NCBI GenBank assembly: GCA_021776195.1
Contig: JAJFGK010000008.1
Coordinates: 1 to 20,121, forward strand
DNA length: 20,121 nt
Reading direction: 5' to 3'
From: Kiloniellaceae bacterium
GTDB lineage: Bacteria; Pseudomonadota; Alphaproteobacteria; Kiloniellales; Kiloniellaceae
The translations under genes and the position numbers were made by a program. The notes under the pieces are model-generated. The model was not told where the DNA came from, searched no databases, and saw nothing but the letters and a program-made list of their open reading frames with translations. This document shows, piece by piece, positions 7,994 through 15,444 of this stretch. Positions within the stretch are counted from its first letter, which is position 1; every line of letters begins with the position of its first letter.

Positions 7994-8350
7994 ATGCACA
8001 ACTTTCGTCTTCCCCCAATGAACCTGCCCCTTTTGAGCCTGCTGACCGCCCTGATGCTCGTCGTCACCCTGGCCGCGGCGACACCGTCCCTCGCCGCCGA
8101 CCTCGACGCTCTGCGCGCCCAGGGCAAGGTCGGCGAGCGCTTTGACGGCCTGGCCGTCGCGCTCGATCCCAGCGCCAAGGCCACGGTCGATAGCGTCAAC
8201 AAGAAGCGCCTGGCGATCTATCAGGAAGATGCCCAGCAGCAGGGTGTCTCGGTCGAGGCGGTCGGCAGCGTCTATGCCCCGAAAATCATGCAACAGGCGC
8301 CCAAGGGCACCAAGTTTCAACAGGCCAACGGAAAATGGGTGACCAAGTAG
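7994..8350 (+). CDS. ydbL: YdbL-like periplasmic protein (DUF1318)
   Basis: A 118-residue protein with a Sec signal peptide (hydrophobic stretch about 11-29, likely cleavage after Ala35, SLAA before Asp-Leu). The mature domain starts LDALRAQGKVGERFDGL and includes KATVDSVNKKRLAIYQ and VGSVYAPKIMQQAPKGTKFQ, which is the YdbL/DUF1318 pattern. In enterobacteria YdbL is a periplasmic modulator of the YdbH-YnbE bridge. The start at 7994 was chosen because the signal peptide begins there and GGAG lies about 10 nt before it. The last 16 nt overlap the possible ATG start of the next gene, an xdhC half with no known link to lipid transport. Confidence 0.9.
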   Translation: MHNFRLPPMNLPLLSLLTALMLVVTLAAATPSLAADLDALRAQGKVGERFDGLAVALDPSAKATVDSVNKKRLAIYQEDAQQQGVSVEAVGSVYAPKIMQQAPKGTKFQQANGKWVTK

Positions 8351-8691
8351 GCAATCGTCCCGTGAGCCAGACTTCCAATCAGGATGACGTTCTGGCGGTG
8401 GCCCAGACCTGGCTGGGCCAGGATCGCCGCCTCGCTCTGGCCACGGTGGTCGAGACCTGGGGATCTTCACCCCGGCCGGTCGGCAGCCAGCTTCTGGTCG
8501 ACGAGACATTTGCCATGATGGGATCGGTGTCCGGTGGCTGTATCGAAGGCGCCGTGGCCCAGGAGGCCCAGGAGGTAATCGCCAGCGGCCATCCCAAGCT
8601 GCTCGAATACGGCGTGACCAACGAGATGGCCTGGGAAGTCGGCCTGGCCTGCGGCGGCACCGTCCGGGTCTTTGTGGAACCCCTTGCATGA
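8335..8691 (+). CDS. xdhC: XdhC family, N-terminal (XdhC/CoxI) domain as a separate gene
   Basis: The protein (118 residues from ATG 8335) is the short first domain of XdhC: LALATVVETWGSSPRPVGSQ, GSVSGGCIEGAVAQEA and the ending LACGGTVRVFVEPL are the family signatures. XdhC binds the molybdenum cofactor, promotes its sulfuration and inserts it into XDH-type enzymes. Here the protein is split; the second domain follows with a 4-nt ATGA overlap, an arrangement common in alphaproteobacteria rather than a frameshift. The start is unsure: ATG 8335 overlaps ydbL by 16 nt, while GTG 8362 lies 11 nt after the ydbL stop and removes nine residues that look like overlap coding. Neither has a strong ribosome site. 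Confidence 0.88.
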   Translation: MGDQVGNRPVSQTSNQDDVLAVAQTWLGQDRRLALATVVETWGSSPRPVGSQLLVDETFAMMGSVSGGCIEGAVAQEAQEVIASGHPKLLEYGVTNEMAWEVGLACGGTVRVFVEPLA

Positions 8692-9386
8692 AACGAGCGC
8701 TGCTGGAGCGCCTGCAGCAGGCCCGCGCCGAAAAGCGCCCGGCCGCGGTGGTCAGCGCCCTGGCGGATGGCCGCCAGTGCCTGGTGTTGGCAAATGAATG
8801 CCAAGGCGAACTAGCCTTGTCCTCCGACCAGCGCGAAATGGTTACAACCGCCATTGTCGCCGACCGCTCGGGCATGCTGGCCGGCAGCAACCCCGCCGAG
8901 GCGCTCTTCTGCCGGGTCTACAATCCGCCGCTGCGCTTGATCATCATCGGCGCGGTCCACATCTCCCAGCGCCTCGCGCCCATGGCCGCCCTGGCTGGGT
9001 ACCAGGTGGTCCTGGTCGATCCGCGCAAGGCCTGGGCCAGTCCCGAGCGTTTCCCCGACACGCAGATCGACGACCGCTGGCCGGATCAGGCCCTGGAGGC
9101 ACTGGCGCCGGATCACCGCACCGCCATCGCCGCCTTGACCCACGATCCCAAGCTGGACGACCCGGCACTGCTCGTCGCGCTGCGCTCGCCGGCCTTTTAC
9201 ATCGGCGGACTGGGCAGCAGGAAGACCCAGGCCGCACGCCGCGAGCGCCTGGCCGCCGCCGGCCTGGACGAGGCGGCCCTGGCCCGCATTCACGGGCCCA
9301 TAGGTCTGGATATCAAGGCGCGCAGCCCGGCCGAGATCGCCATCGCGATCCTCGCCGAGATCACCCAGGTGCGGAACCGGGCCTGA
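8688..9386 (+). CDS. xdhC: XdhC family, C-terminal Rossmann domain as a separate gene
   Basis: A 232-residue protein whose region from about residue 82 is the XdhC Rossmann domain: LRLIIIGAVHISQRLAPMA with the nucleotide-binding turn, VVLVDPRKAWASPERFP, ALTHDPKLDDPAL, FYIGGLGSRKTQAARRERL and GLDIKARSPAEIAIAILAEI. The glycine-rich turn reads Gly-Ala-Val-His, whereas Gly-x-Gly-His is usual, so the second glycine is replaced. With the preceding gene it makes up a full XdhC for maturing a molybdenum hydroxylase, most simply one containing the CoxS-CoxM pair 5 kb upstream. It starts inside the preceding stop codon (ATGA). A terminator follows 7 nt after the stop. Confidence 0.9.
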   Translation: MKRALLERLQQARAEKRPAAVVSALADGRQCLVLANECQGELALSSDQREMVTTAIVADRSGMLAGSNPAEALFCRVYNPPLRLIIIGAVHISQRLAPMAALAGYQVVLVDPRKAWASPERFPDTQIDDRWPDQALEALAPDHRTAIAALTHDPKLDDPALLVALRSPAFYIGGLGSRKTQAARRERLAAAGLDEAALARIHGPIGLDIKARSPAEIAIAILAEITQVRNRA

Positions 9387-9393
9387 AACGAAA

Positions 9394-9417
9394 ACGGCCC
9401 CGCCGAAGCGGGGCCGT
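9394..9417 (-). terminator. Hairpin terminator between convergent xdhC and the solute-binding protein gene
   Basis: ACGGCCCCGC (9394-9403), loop CGAA, GCGGGGCCGT (9408-9417): a perfect 10-bp GC-rich stem. Read on the minus strand it is followed by TTTTCGTTT, the U-rich tail of an intrinsic terminator for the gene ending at 9443. On the plus strand there is no T run, but the stem may still help to end xdhC transcripts. Confidence 0.85.
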
Positions 9418-9442
9418 CCTGTCGGAGATCCGTTTCGGACCC

Positions 9443-11041
9443 TTACGCGTCGTTCAGCCACCAGCGCTTGATGTAGTGGCCGCCATCCATTTCCCAGCCG
9501 CCGCCGATCTGGTCCGACGTGCCAACCCGCTTTTGCAGGCCGGCGACATCCGAACCGAAGGCCGGGATGATCGAGCCGCCCTGCTGGCTGATCAACTCTT
9601 GGACCTCGCGGTACATAGCCGCCCGCTTGGTCTCGTCGAGCTCGGCCCGGGCCAGCACGACCAGGTCGTCGACCCGCGGGATCTTCACCACGGTGTCGTT
9701 CCAAGGCGCCTCTGAGGTGTAGGCGATGGACAGGATCATGTCTTCCACCGGCCGGGCGCCCCAGTAGCAGGCACAGAAGGGCTTCTTGTTCCAGACGTTC
9801 GACCAGTAGCCATCGTTCGGCTCGCGCACGATGTTGATGTCGATGCCGACCTTGGCCGCGTTCTCCTTGAACAGGGCCGCCGCGTCGAGGGCCCCGACGT
9901 AGGCGGTGTCCGAGGCGCTGTAGTTGATCTGCGCGTTCTCCATGCCGGCCTTCTTCATGTAGAACTTGGCCTTGTCGAGATCGAAGGAGTTCTGCGTGAT
10001 ATCGGGCGCGTGATACTTGAAACCCGGGCCGATTGGCTGGTCGTTGCCGATCGAGCCGTAGCCGAACAGCACCTTGTCGACGAACTCCTGGCGGTCGACC
10101 ACGTGTTTCATCGCCATGCGGAAATCGTTGTTGTCGAAGGGTGGAATATCCATCCGCATGGGCGCCGTGAACATCAGATTGCTGGGCACGTCGAGGATAC
10201 GCACGTTCGGATCGCGCGCCATCAACTTCACGGTCTTCAGGTCGGGGCGATTGATGATATCCACATCGCCGGTCACCAGCGCCGTCTGACGGGCGGAGTT
10301 ATCGGAGATGACCAGGACCTCGGCGGAGTCGACGAAACCGAACTTGTCGGCCTGCCAGGCATTGGGATTGCGTTCCATGCCCACGCGAATGCCCGGCTCG
10401 TTATCCTTCAGGATGTAAAGACCGGTTCCGTGCCACGAGTTGAGGTCGGGCTTGCCGTCCACCGCGGGGACGATGTTCATGTGATAGTCGGTCATGAGGA
10501 AGGGGAAGTCGGCATTTCCCCCGCTCAGCTTGAACTCCACCACGTCCTTGCCGTCGGCGCTGATATCCTCGATGCCGGCGAAGACGCCCTTGGCGCCGGA
10601 CTTCGAATCCTCGCCACGATGGGCGTTGACCGAGGCGATGACGTCCTCGGTGGTCAGGCTCTTGCCATTCGAGAACTCGACCCCGGCGCGCAGCTTGAAG
10701 CGCCAGGTAATGGCGTCCGACGAGGCTTCCCAGCTTTCAGCCAGGCCGGGCTGCGCCGTGTTGTCCTGTCCGACTTCGGTCAGGCTGTCGCGGCAGGACC
10801 GGCCGAAGGAAATCATGACCGTGTCGATGTAGGTCGTGCCGTCCAGTGAGTCCGAGGTGTTGCCGCCGATCATGCCGACCTTCATGTGGCCGCCTTTTTT
10901 CGGGGTCGCGGCCTGGGCCTTGCTCCACAGGCCGGAGGCGGCACTGGCCGTGAGACCGAGCGCGGTCGCCCCGACCATGAAGTCGCGGCGCGAGGTCTTT
11001 TTGTCCGCAAGCATCGCTTGCAATTTGTTCTGGTGTTTCAC
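9443..11041 (-). CDS. ABC transporter solute-binding protein, family 5 (peptide/opine/nickel type), TAT-exported
   Basis: With a GTG start at 11041 the protein has 532 residues. The N-terminus has a twin-arginine signal (SRRDFM at 17-22, hydrophobic stretch 23-38, AQA-A near 44), so it is exported folded. The mature part follows family 5 binding proteins of peptide/nickel/opine importers: GLAESWEASSDAITWRFKLR, VEFSNGKSLTTEDVIASV, DFRMAMKHVVDRQEFVDKV. GTG 11041 was chosen because GGGAGA lies about 6 nt before it; ATG 11065 and ATG 11014 are alternatives. It is an orphan: no permease or ATPase gene is near, and the gene ends at the terminator shared with xdhC. Ligand cannot be told from sequence. 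Confidence 0.9.
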   Translation of the reverse strand: MKHQNKLQAMLADKKTSRRDFMVGATALGLTASAASGLWSKAQAATPKKGGHMKVGMIGGNTSDSLDGTTYIDTVMISFGRSCRDSLTEVGQDNTAQPGLAESWEASSDAITWRFKLRAGVEFSNGKSLTTEDVIASVNAHRGEDSKSGAKGVFAGIEDISADGKDVVEFKLSGGNADFPFLMTDYHMNIVPAVDGKPDLNSWHGTGLYILKDNEPGIRVGMERNPNAWQADKFGFVDSAEVLVISDNSARQTALVTGDVDIINRPDLKTVKLMARDPNVRILDVPSNLMFTAPMRMDIPPFDNNDFRMAMKHVVDRQEFVDKVLFGYGSIGNDQPIGPGFKYHAPDITQNSFDLDKAKFYMKKAGMENAQINYSASDTAYVGALDAAALFKENAAKVGIDINIVREPNDGYWSNVWNKKPFCACYWGARPVEDMILSIAYTSEAPWNDTVVKIPRVDDLVVLARAELDETKRAAMYREVQELISQQGGSIIPAFGSDVAGLQKRVGTSDQIGGGWEMDGGHYIKRWWLNDA

Positions 11042-11149
11042 GAAGCATCTCCCATTCGTGTGCATTAATTGGTGCAGATCCCAGGGCGGGAACCACGTCT
11101 TTTTGTGGGCGCTCGATACCACAGCGCGCCCATCGGAGCCAGCAAGAAT

Positions 11150-11183
11150 GGTGAAATTTCCGTTCCTGGTGGGAAAGTTTCCG
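11150..11183. repeat. Imperfect direct repeat in the divergent binding-protein/mocA promoter region
   Basis: GGTGAAATTTCCG (11150-11162) recurs as GGTGGGAAAGTTTCCG (11168-11183), 18 bp apart start to start. The interval 11042-11241 must hold promoters for both divergent genes, and paired half-sites at under two helical turns suggest a regulator site. I recognise no consensus in it. Confidence 0.35.
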
Positions 11184-11241
11184 CCGTCCGTGAGGCAGAA
11201 AGCCGAGGCCCGCCGGCGCAATCCGAGGTATCATCCGGGTC

Positions 11242-11865
11242 ATGACCGACGATCCCCAGACCGTGGCGGCACTGCTCCTGGCCGCTGGCCGCTCGACCCG
11301 TATGGGCGACGCGAACAAGCTGCTCCAGTCGGTCGGCGGCGTGGCCATGGTACGATTGGTCGCGGAAACCCTGAACGCTTCGTCGGCCGCCCCTCTGATC
11401 GTCGTGACCGGCCATCAGGCCGGAGCGGTCGCGCGGGTGCTCGAGGACCTGCCCGCAATTCTGGTGCACAACGCGCGCTTTGCCGAAGGGCTTTCCACGT
11501 CCCTGCAAGCCGGCCTCGCCGCCCTGCCCCCGTCCTCGCGCGCCGTTCTGGTGGCGCTCGCCGACATGCCCTGGGTCAAGCCGGCCACGGTCGACGCCCT
11601 GGCCGCCGCCTTCGCGCCGCACCGCGGCGCCGAGATCGCGATCCCCACCCACCAAGGCCAGCGTGGCAATCCAGTGCTGATCGGCCGGCGTTTCTTTTCC
11701 GAGCTGGGAGGGCTGACCGGCGACCATGGGGCCCGACCGATGATCGCCCGCCATGGCGACGCGGTCATCGAGGTCCCGGTCGACGATCCGGGCATTCTCC
11801 GTGACATCGATCGGCCGGAAGATCTGCCCGGGCCGGCCAGCCCAACAGACAAGGGTCGCGTGTAG
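11242..11865 (+). CDS. mocA: MocA-like molybdenum cofactor cytidylyltransferase (NTP-transferase fold)
   Basis: A 207-residue single-domain nucleotidyltransferase. The N-terminal signature LLLAAGRSTRMGDANKLL (11-28) binds the nucleotide, and VLVALADMPWVKP near residue 110 carries the metal-binding Asp; HQGQRGNPVLIGRRFF and GDHGARPMI match MocA rather than the guanylyltransferase MobA. MocA joins CMP to molybdopterin to make the cytosine dinucleotide cofactor used by XDH/CODH-family enzymes. This agrees with coxS, coxM and xdhC in the same window, and differs from the AOR cofactor, which carries no nucleotide. The gene stands alone, divergent from the binding protein. The ATG at 11242 has only a weak ribosome site. 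Confidence 0.88.
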   Translation: MTDDPQTVAALLLAAGRSTRMGDANKLLQSVGGVAMVRLVAETLNASSAAPLIVVTGHQAGAVARVLEDLPAILVHNARFAEGLSTSLQAGLAALPPSSRAVLVALADMPWVKPATVDALAAAFAPHRGAEIAIPTHQGQRGNPVLIGRRFFSELGGLTGDHGARPMIARHGDAVIEVPVDDPGILRDIDRPEDLPGPASPTDKGRV

Positions 11866-11875
11866 AGTCGGCAAA

Positions 11876-11904
11876 TTGCATTCTTAAATAGGAATATTTG
11901 AATA
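11876..11904 (+). promoter_or_regulatory. AT-rich interrupted palindrome, possible promoter or operator ahead of the aminotransferase
   Basis: In GC-rich surroundings this short AT-rich stretch holds ATTC-tt-AAATA-ggaa-TATTT-GAAT, two nested sets of complementary arms. TTGCAT at 11876 could be a -35 element with TTGAAT about 16 nt later as a poor -10. It lies about 140 nt before the aminotransferase start. Either a promoter or a regulator site; weakly supported. Confidence 0.35.
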
Positions 11905-11965
11905 ACCCGCTGTTCACGGAACGTTACAAAAACGTGATCGGGGACCCCAGGCTTGGCCATGGCGT

Positions 11966-11995
11966 CCCTTGGCAAGCCCTTGGCGGCCCCTTGGC
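11966..11995 (+). repeat. Three CCCTTGGC units at 11-bp spacing in the aminotransferase leader
   Basis: CCCTTGGC starts at 11966, 11977 and 11988, exactly 11 bp apart, with a partial CTTGGC at 11952. The last copy can pair with AAGGGG at 12000-12005 (stem CCCCTT/AAGGGG, 7-nt loop), and the others compete for the same partner. They lie 50-80 nt before the aminotransferase start, so helically phased binding sites or a leader with alternative hairpins are both possible. Confidence 0.5.
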
Positions 11996-12044
11996 GGCAA
12001 AGGGGGAATGATCCATGATCCTTTACTCATAGGGAGGAACCGCC

Positions 12045-13403
12045 ATGGCCAATCTCGCCGACACAGGCCCTGCCAGCGCCCAGGGCGCCCAGCCCGGCCA
12101 CAATCTCGACCTGGATACCGCCATCGCCGAGGCGGAGCGGGCCTTTCTGGCCGCCAACCCGAAGTCGGCCGAGCGGCACGCAGCCGCGCGCCAGTGCATG
12201 CCTGGCGGCAACACCCGCTCGGTGCTGCATTACGCCCCCCTGCCGATTGCCATCGCGCGCGGCGAAGGCTGTCGCATCTGGTCGCTGGACGGCGACGAGT
12301 ACGTCGATTTCCTCGGCGAGTACTCCGCTGGCCTCTATGGCCACTCAAACCCGACGATCAAGGCGGCGATCAAACAGGCGCTCGACGACGGCGTCGTGCT
12401 GGGCGCGCCCAACCTCTTCGAGAGCAAGCTGGCCGGCGAACTCTGCCGCCGCTTCCCCTCTTTGGACCGTGTGCGCTTTTGCAATTCCGGCTCCGAGGCC
12501 GACCTGATGGCGCTGTCGCTGGCTCGTGCGGTCTCGGGCCGCACCAAGATCATGGCCTTCCACGAGGCTTACCACGGCGGCTTCTTGATCTTCGGGCACG
12601 GCGGCTCGCCGCTCAACGCCCCCTTCGATTTCGTCATGGGTCACTACAACGACGTCGCCGGGACCCAGGCGCTGATCGCCCGGGAGGGCGCGAACCTTGC
12701 GGCGGTGATCCTGGAGCCGATGATGGGCGGCGGCGGCTGCATTCCGGCCAGCCAGGAGTTTCTCGAGATGCTGCGCCGCGAGACCGAAAAGGCCGGCGTC
12801 CTGCTGGTCTTCGACGAGGTCATCACCTCGCGGCTGTCGCCCGGGGGCCTGCAGGCCAAGACCGGCGTCATTCCCGACCTGACCGCCCTGGGCAAGTACC
12901 TGGGCGGTGGGTTGACCTTCGGCGCCTTTGGCGGGCGCGGCGATTTGATGGACCGCTTCGATCCAGGCCGGCCCGGCGCCTTCATGCACGCCGGGACCTT
13001 CAACAACAACGTCCTGACCATGGCGGCGGGCTACACCGGCCTGAGCGAGATCCTCGACAATGCCACCCTCGACCGGCTGAACCGGCGCGGCGACGAGCTG
13101 CGTGCCGCCCTCGCGGCTCTGGTGGACAAGGCCGGCATCGCCGCCAGCGTGACCGGGATGGGCTCGATCCTCTCGCTGCACTTTAGCGCCGGGCCGATCG
13201 AGCGCCCCGAGGACATTGCCGGCGAGGACGGCCGCTACAAACGGCTGATGCATCTGGATATGCTGGCGCGCGGGCTCTATCTGACACCGCGCGGCATGAT
13301 GGCGTTGTCCCTGGCCATCGGCGACGACGAAATCGAGACCCTCTTGCGCGGCTTCGAAGGCTTCTTCACTGACTATGCCGCACTGCTGCCGCGGGCCGGC
13401 TAG
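12045..13403 (+). CDS. Class III PLP aminotransferase, glutamate-1-semialdehyde aminomutase-like
   Basis: A 452-residue fold-type I PLP enzyme. The PLP lysine is Lys284 (ALGKYLGGGLTFGAFGG) and the aspartate that pairs with the pyridine nitrogen is Asp257 (LLVFDEVITSR); RFCNSGSEADLMALSLAR binds phosphate and FHEAYHGG stacks on the cofactor. PGGNTRSVLHYAPLPIAI and MHAGTFNNNVLTMAAG are typical of the HemL-like branch. True HemL is about 430 residues; this protein has an extra N-terminus of about 20 residues, and heme-making alphaproteobacteria normally use ALA synthase, so a different amino-acid or amine substrate is more likely. AGGGAGGA lies 7 nt before the ATG. It appears monocistronic and converges on the hydrolase gene with only 17 nt between. 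Confidence 0.87.
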   Translation: MANLADTGPASAQGAQPGHNLDLDTAIAEAERAFLAANPKSAERHAAARQCMPGGNTRSVLHYAPLPIAIARGEGCRIWSLDGDEYVDFLGEYSAGLYGHSNPTIKAAIKQALDDGVVLGAPNLFESKLAGELCRRFPSLDRVRFCNSGSEADLMALSLARAVSGRTKIMAFHEAYHGGFLIFGHGGSPLNAPFDFVMGHYNDVAGTQALIAREGANLAAVILEPMMGGGGCIPASQEFLEMLRRETEKAGVLLVFDEVITSRLSPGGLQAKTGVIPDLTALGKYLGGGLTFGAFGGRGDLMDRFDPGRPGAFMHAGTFNNNVLTMAAGYTGLSEILDNATLDRLNRRGDELRAALAALVDKAGIAASVTGMGSILSLHFSAGPIERPEDIAGEDGRYKRLMHLDMLARGLYLTPRGMMALSLAIGDDEIETLLRGFEGFFTDYAALLPRAG

Positions 13404-13420
13404 AGATTGGGCGTAGGTCT

Positions 13421-14269
13421 TTAAGACGAACCGCCGTTCCGGGTCATAAAGGCGATAATCGAACCCAGCGTGTCCGGATTCTCCAGGAGATTGCCGTGCC
13501 CTGCCCCGGGCGGAAAAATCCCGACCTTGGGTTCCTTGGCGGCGGCCAGAAGTTTTTTCCCGAAGCGTTGCGGCACCACGCGATCCTGCCCGCCGTGGAC
13601 AATCATCACCGGCGCGGCGACAGCGCCGATGCGCTTGTCGGACTCCCACTTGTCATGCAGCAGCAAGCGGGTCGGCACATACCAATAGACCGCCGCGGCG
13701 ACATCGGCGATCGAGGACGGCGGCGCCTCCAGCACCAGGGCCAGCAACGCCGGGCTTTCACTCGCCAACCGCACGGCGACGGCGGTGCCCAGGGACTCGC
13801 CATAGTAGATCAAATGGCCTGCCGGCAGGTCCTGACCTGACAACCAGTCCAGCACCGAGCGGCCGTCTTGCGTCAGCCCCTCCTCCGTCGGCTGCCCCGG
13901 ATTGCCGCCGTAGCCACGATATCCCACCAGGAAGACACCGAAGCCCGCTTCGGCAAAGACGCCGTACTTGCTCGCCCGATGGCCGATGTGGCCCGCGTTG
14001 CCATGAAACACGACAACGACCGGCGCGCCGGGCCGCCCTGGCGGCCGGTACCAGTGCAACAGCGACAGACCGTCGTCGGTGGTGGTGCGAACCTCCCGGA
14101 AGCCGTCGAAGCCCGCCTGGGCGAGATCGGGCCGTTCCTTGCCCGCCGGATAGAGCAGCGAGCGCTGCAGCAAAAACATGGCAGCCACCAAAACGAGGTA
14201 ACCGACAAGGGCGCTCCCCAACCAAAACATGACCCTGCTCCACATGGCGACCCGATTCGCGTTTCTCAT
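13421..14269 (-). CDS. Membrane-anchored alpha/beta hydrolase (Bem46/ABHD13-like)
   Basis: The 282-residue protein has an N-terminal membrane segment (about residues 14-34) followed by an alpha/beta-hydrolase domain. Visible elements are the oxyanion-hole motif FHGNAGHIGHR at 88-98, the nucleophile Ser159 in GESLG, Asp229 in HGGQDRVVP and His258 in GAGHGNL, a complete triad. This pattern is shared by the Bem46/ABHD13 and YqkD-like group, whose substrates are poorly known; esterase or thioesterase activity is likely. ATG 14269 was preferred; a GTG lies one codon earlier, and ATG 14245 is possible. No strong ribosome site is visible. Its upstream region is shared with the divergent ATP-grasp gene. 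Confidence 0.87.
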   Translation of the reverse strand: MRNANRVAMWSRVMFWLGSALVGYLVLVAAMFLLQRSLLYPAGKERPDLAQAGFDGFREVRTTTDDGLSLLHWYRPPGRPGAPVVVVFHGNAGHIGHRASKYGVFAEAGFGVFLVGYRGYGGNPGQPTEEGLTQDGRSVLDWLSGQDLPAGHLIYYGESLGTAVAVRLASESPALLALVLEAPPSSIADVAAAVYWYVPTRLLLHDKWESDKRIGAVAAPVMIVHGGQDRVVPQRFGKKLLAAAKEPKVGIFPPGAGHGNLLENPDTLGSIIAFMTRNGGSS

Positions 14270-14348
14270 CACAGAAGGGAGCCTGGGTAACAGGGTCGAG
14301 GGCCTTCATAAATAACTTACTTATTGTGTTGTATGAATTTTAATTGAC

Positions 14349-14378
14349 TTGATTTAAGTGTTTTAATTCTCATAATAT
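14349..14378 (+). promoter_or_regulatory. Probable sigma-70-type promoter for the ATP-grasp gene, within an AT-rich island
   Basis: TTGATT (14349-14354) lies 16 nt from CATAAT (14371-14376) or 18 nt from TAATAT (14373-14378). The region from about 14308 to 14385 is strikingly AT-rich compared with its surroundings. The small inverted repeat ACTT-gattt-AAGT (14347-14359) overlaps the -35 and could be an operator. Transcription would start about 45 nt before the gene. Confidence 0.5.
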
Positions 14379-14429
14379 CAGTGACACCTTGTAGAACCCG
14401 AGTTTTCACATCCGCCACAGGATAATCTC

Positions 14430-15419
14430 ATGACCAAGATCACCGTTCTGCACGAGAATTCAGCCTGGGTAGAGCCGCTGCGGCACGCCTTCGAAGAGCA
14501 GAACCTGCCGTACGACGAATGGTTCCTCGACGAAGGCCGGATCGCTCTCGACCAGGCCCCGCCCGAAGGCGTGTTCTACAACCGCATGAGCGCCTCCTCT
14601 CACACCCGGGGCCACCGCTACGGCCCGGAGCTGACCCACGGGATCTTGAACTGGCTGGAGCTGCATGGTCGCCGGGTGGTCAACGGCACCCGCGCGCTCT
14701 ACCTCGAAATCTCGAAGCTGGCCCAGTACACGGCGTTGCAGAAAACCGGCATTCTGGTGCCGCGCACCGTCGCGGCCGTGGGGCGCGACAATGTCCTGGA
14801 GACGGCCCGCCAGTTCGGCGAATTCCCTCTCATCCTGAAGCCCAACCGGGGCGGCAAGGGTCTTGGCGTGCAGCTCTTCCACTCCCTGGAGGCATTGGCC
14901 GCCTACCTGGACGGTCCGGGCGCCGGGGAGGAAGCGCCGATCGACGGGATCTGGCTGATCCAGGCCTATATCCAAGCACCCGCGCCTTACATCACCCGGG
15001 CCGAGTTCATCGGCGGACAATTCCACTATGCGGTTCAGGTCGATACCAGCGACGGATTTCTGCTCTGCCCGGCCGATGCCTGCAATATCGCCGATACGGT
15101 CTGCCCGGCCGAGCCCGCGAACACGGCCAAGTTTCGCGTGCTGACGGATTTCCTCGACGATCTCGATAATCAAAAGCTGATCGACGATCTGGAACGCTTC
15201 CTGACAGTCAATGCTGTCGAGATAGCCGGGATCGAATTTATTCGCGATGCCGAAAATCGCGCCTTTACCTACGACATCAATACAAATACTAATTATAACG
15301 CGCAGGCCGAATCCGATGCGGGCGTCGTGACTTCCGGTATGTCGGCTGTAGCGCACTTTCTGGGAACGGAGCTTTACGCTCCCGCCTCCCGGCGGACGCC
15401 TGCGGTTGCGGCAGAATAG
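14430..15419 (+). CDS. ATP-grasp ligase, RimK/alpha-L-glutamate-ligase-like
   Basis: A 329-residue protein with the ATP-grasp layout: an N-terminal alpha/beta domain (1-90), the lysine strand FPLILKPNRGGKGLGVQLF (132-150, Lys137 and the glycine-rich loop), the adenine-side WLIQAYIQAPAPYITRAEF, and a C-terminal metal-binding stretch ending FTYDINTNTNYNAQAE. Such enzymes activate a carboxylate as acyl phosphate and join it to an amine, as in RimK and glutathione-type ligases. No peptide precursor, transporter or peptidase is beside it, so the substrate is unknown. AGGA lies about 9 nt before the ATG. The gene is bounded by its own promoter region and a strong terminator, so it is monocistronic. 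Base composition drops towards AT at about 15240-15300. Confidence 0.88.
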   Translation: MTKITVLHENSAWVEPLRHAFEEQNLPYDEWFLDEGRIALDQAPPEGVFYNRMSASSHTRGHRYGPELTHGILNWLELHGRRVVNGTRALYLEISKLAQYTALQKTGILVPRTVAAVGRDNVLETARQFGEFPLILKPNRGGKGLGVQLFHSLEALAAYLDGPGAGEEAPIDGIWLIQAYIQAPAPYITRAEFIGGQFHYAVQVDTSDGFLLCPADACNIADTVCPAEPANTAKFRVLTDFLDDLDNQKLIDDLERFLTVNAVEIAGIEFIRDAENRAFTYDINTNTNYNAQAESDAGVVTSGMSAVAHFLGTELYAPASRRTPAVAAE

Positions 15420-15444
15420 CTGTCGGTACCACCCTGAAGCACTA

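Noticed and set aside
8335..9386. Frameshifted single xdhC gene
   Set aside because: Both halves have complete domains and join by an ATGA stop/start overlap; two-gene XdhC is a normal arrangement in this bacterial group.
12016..12033. Five-codon leader peptide before the aminotransferase
   Set aside because: ATG to TAG reads only Met-Ile-Leu-Tyr-Ser, has no ribosome site of its own and no run of a regulatory amino acid.
12045..13403. Calling the aminotransferase HemL of heme synthesis
   Set aside because: Alphaproteobacteria normally make 5-aminolevulinate by ALA synthase, the N-terminus is extended, and no heme or tRNA-glutamate reductase gene is nearby; only the broader family is supported.
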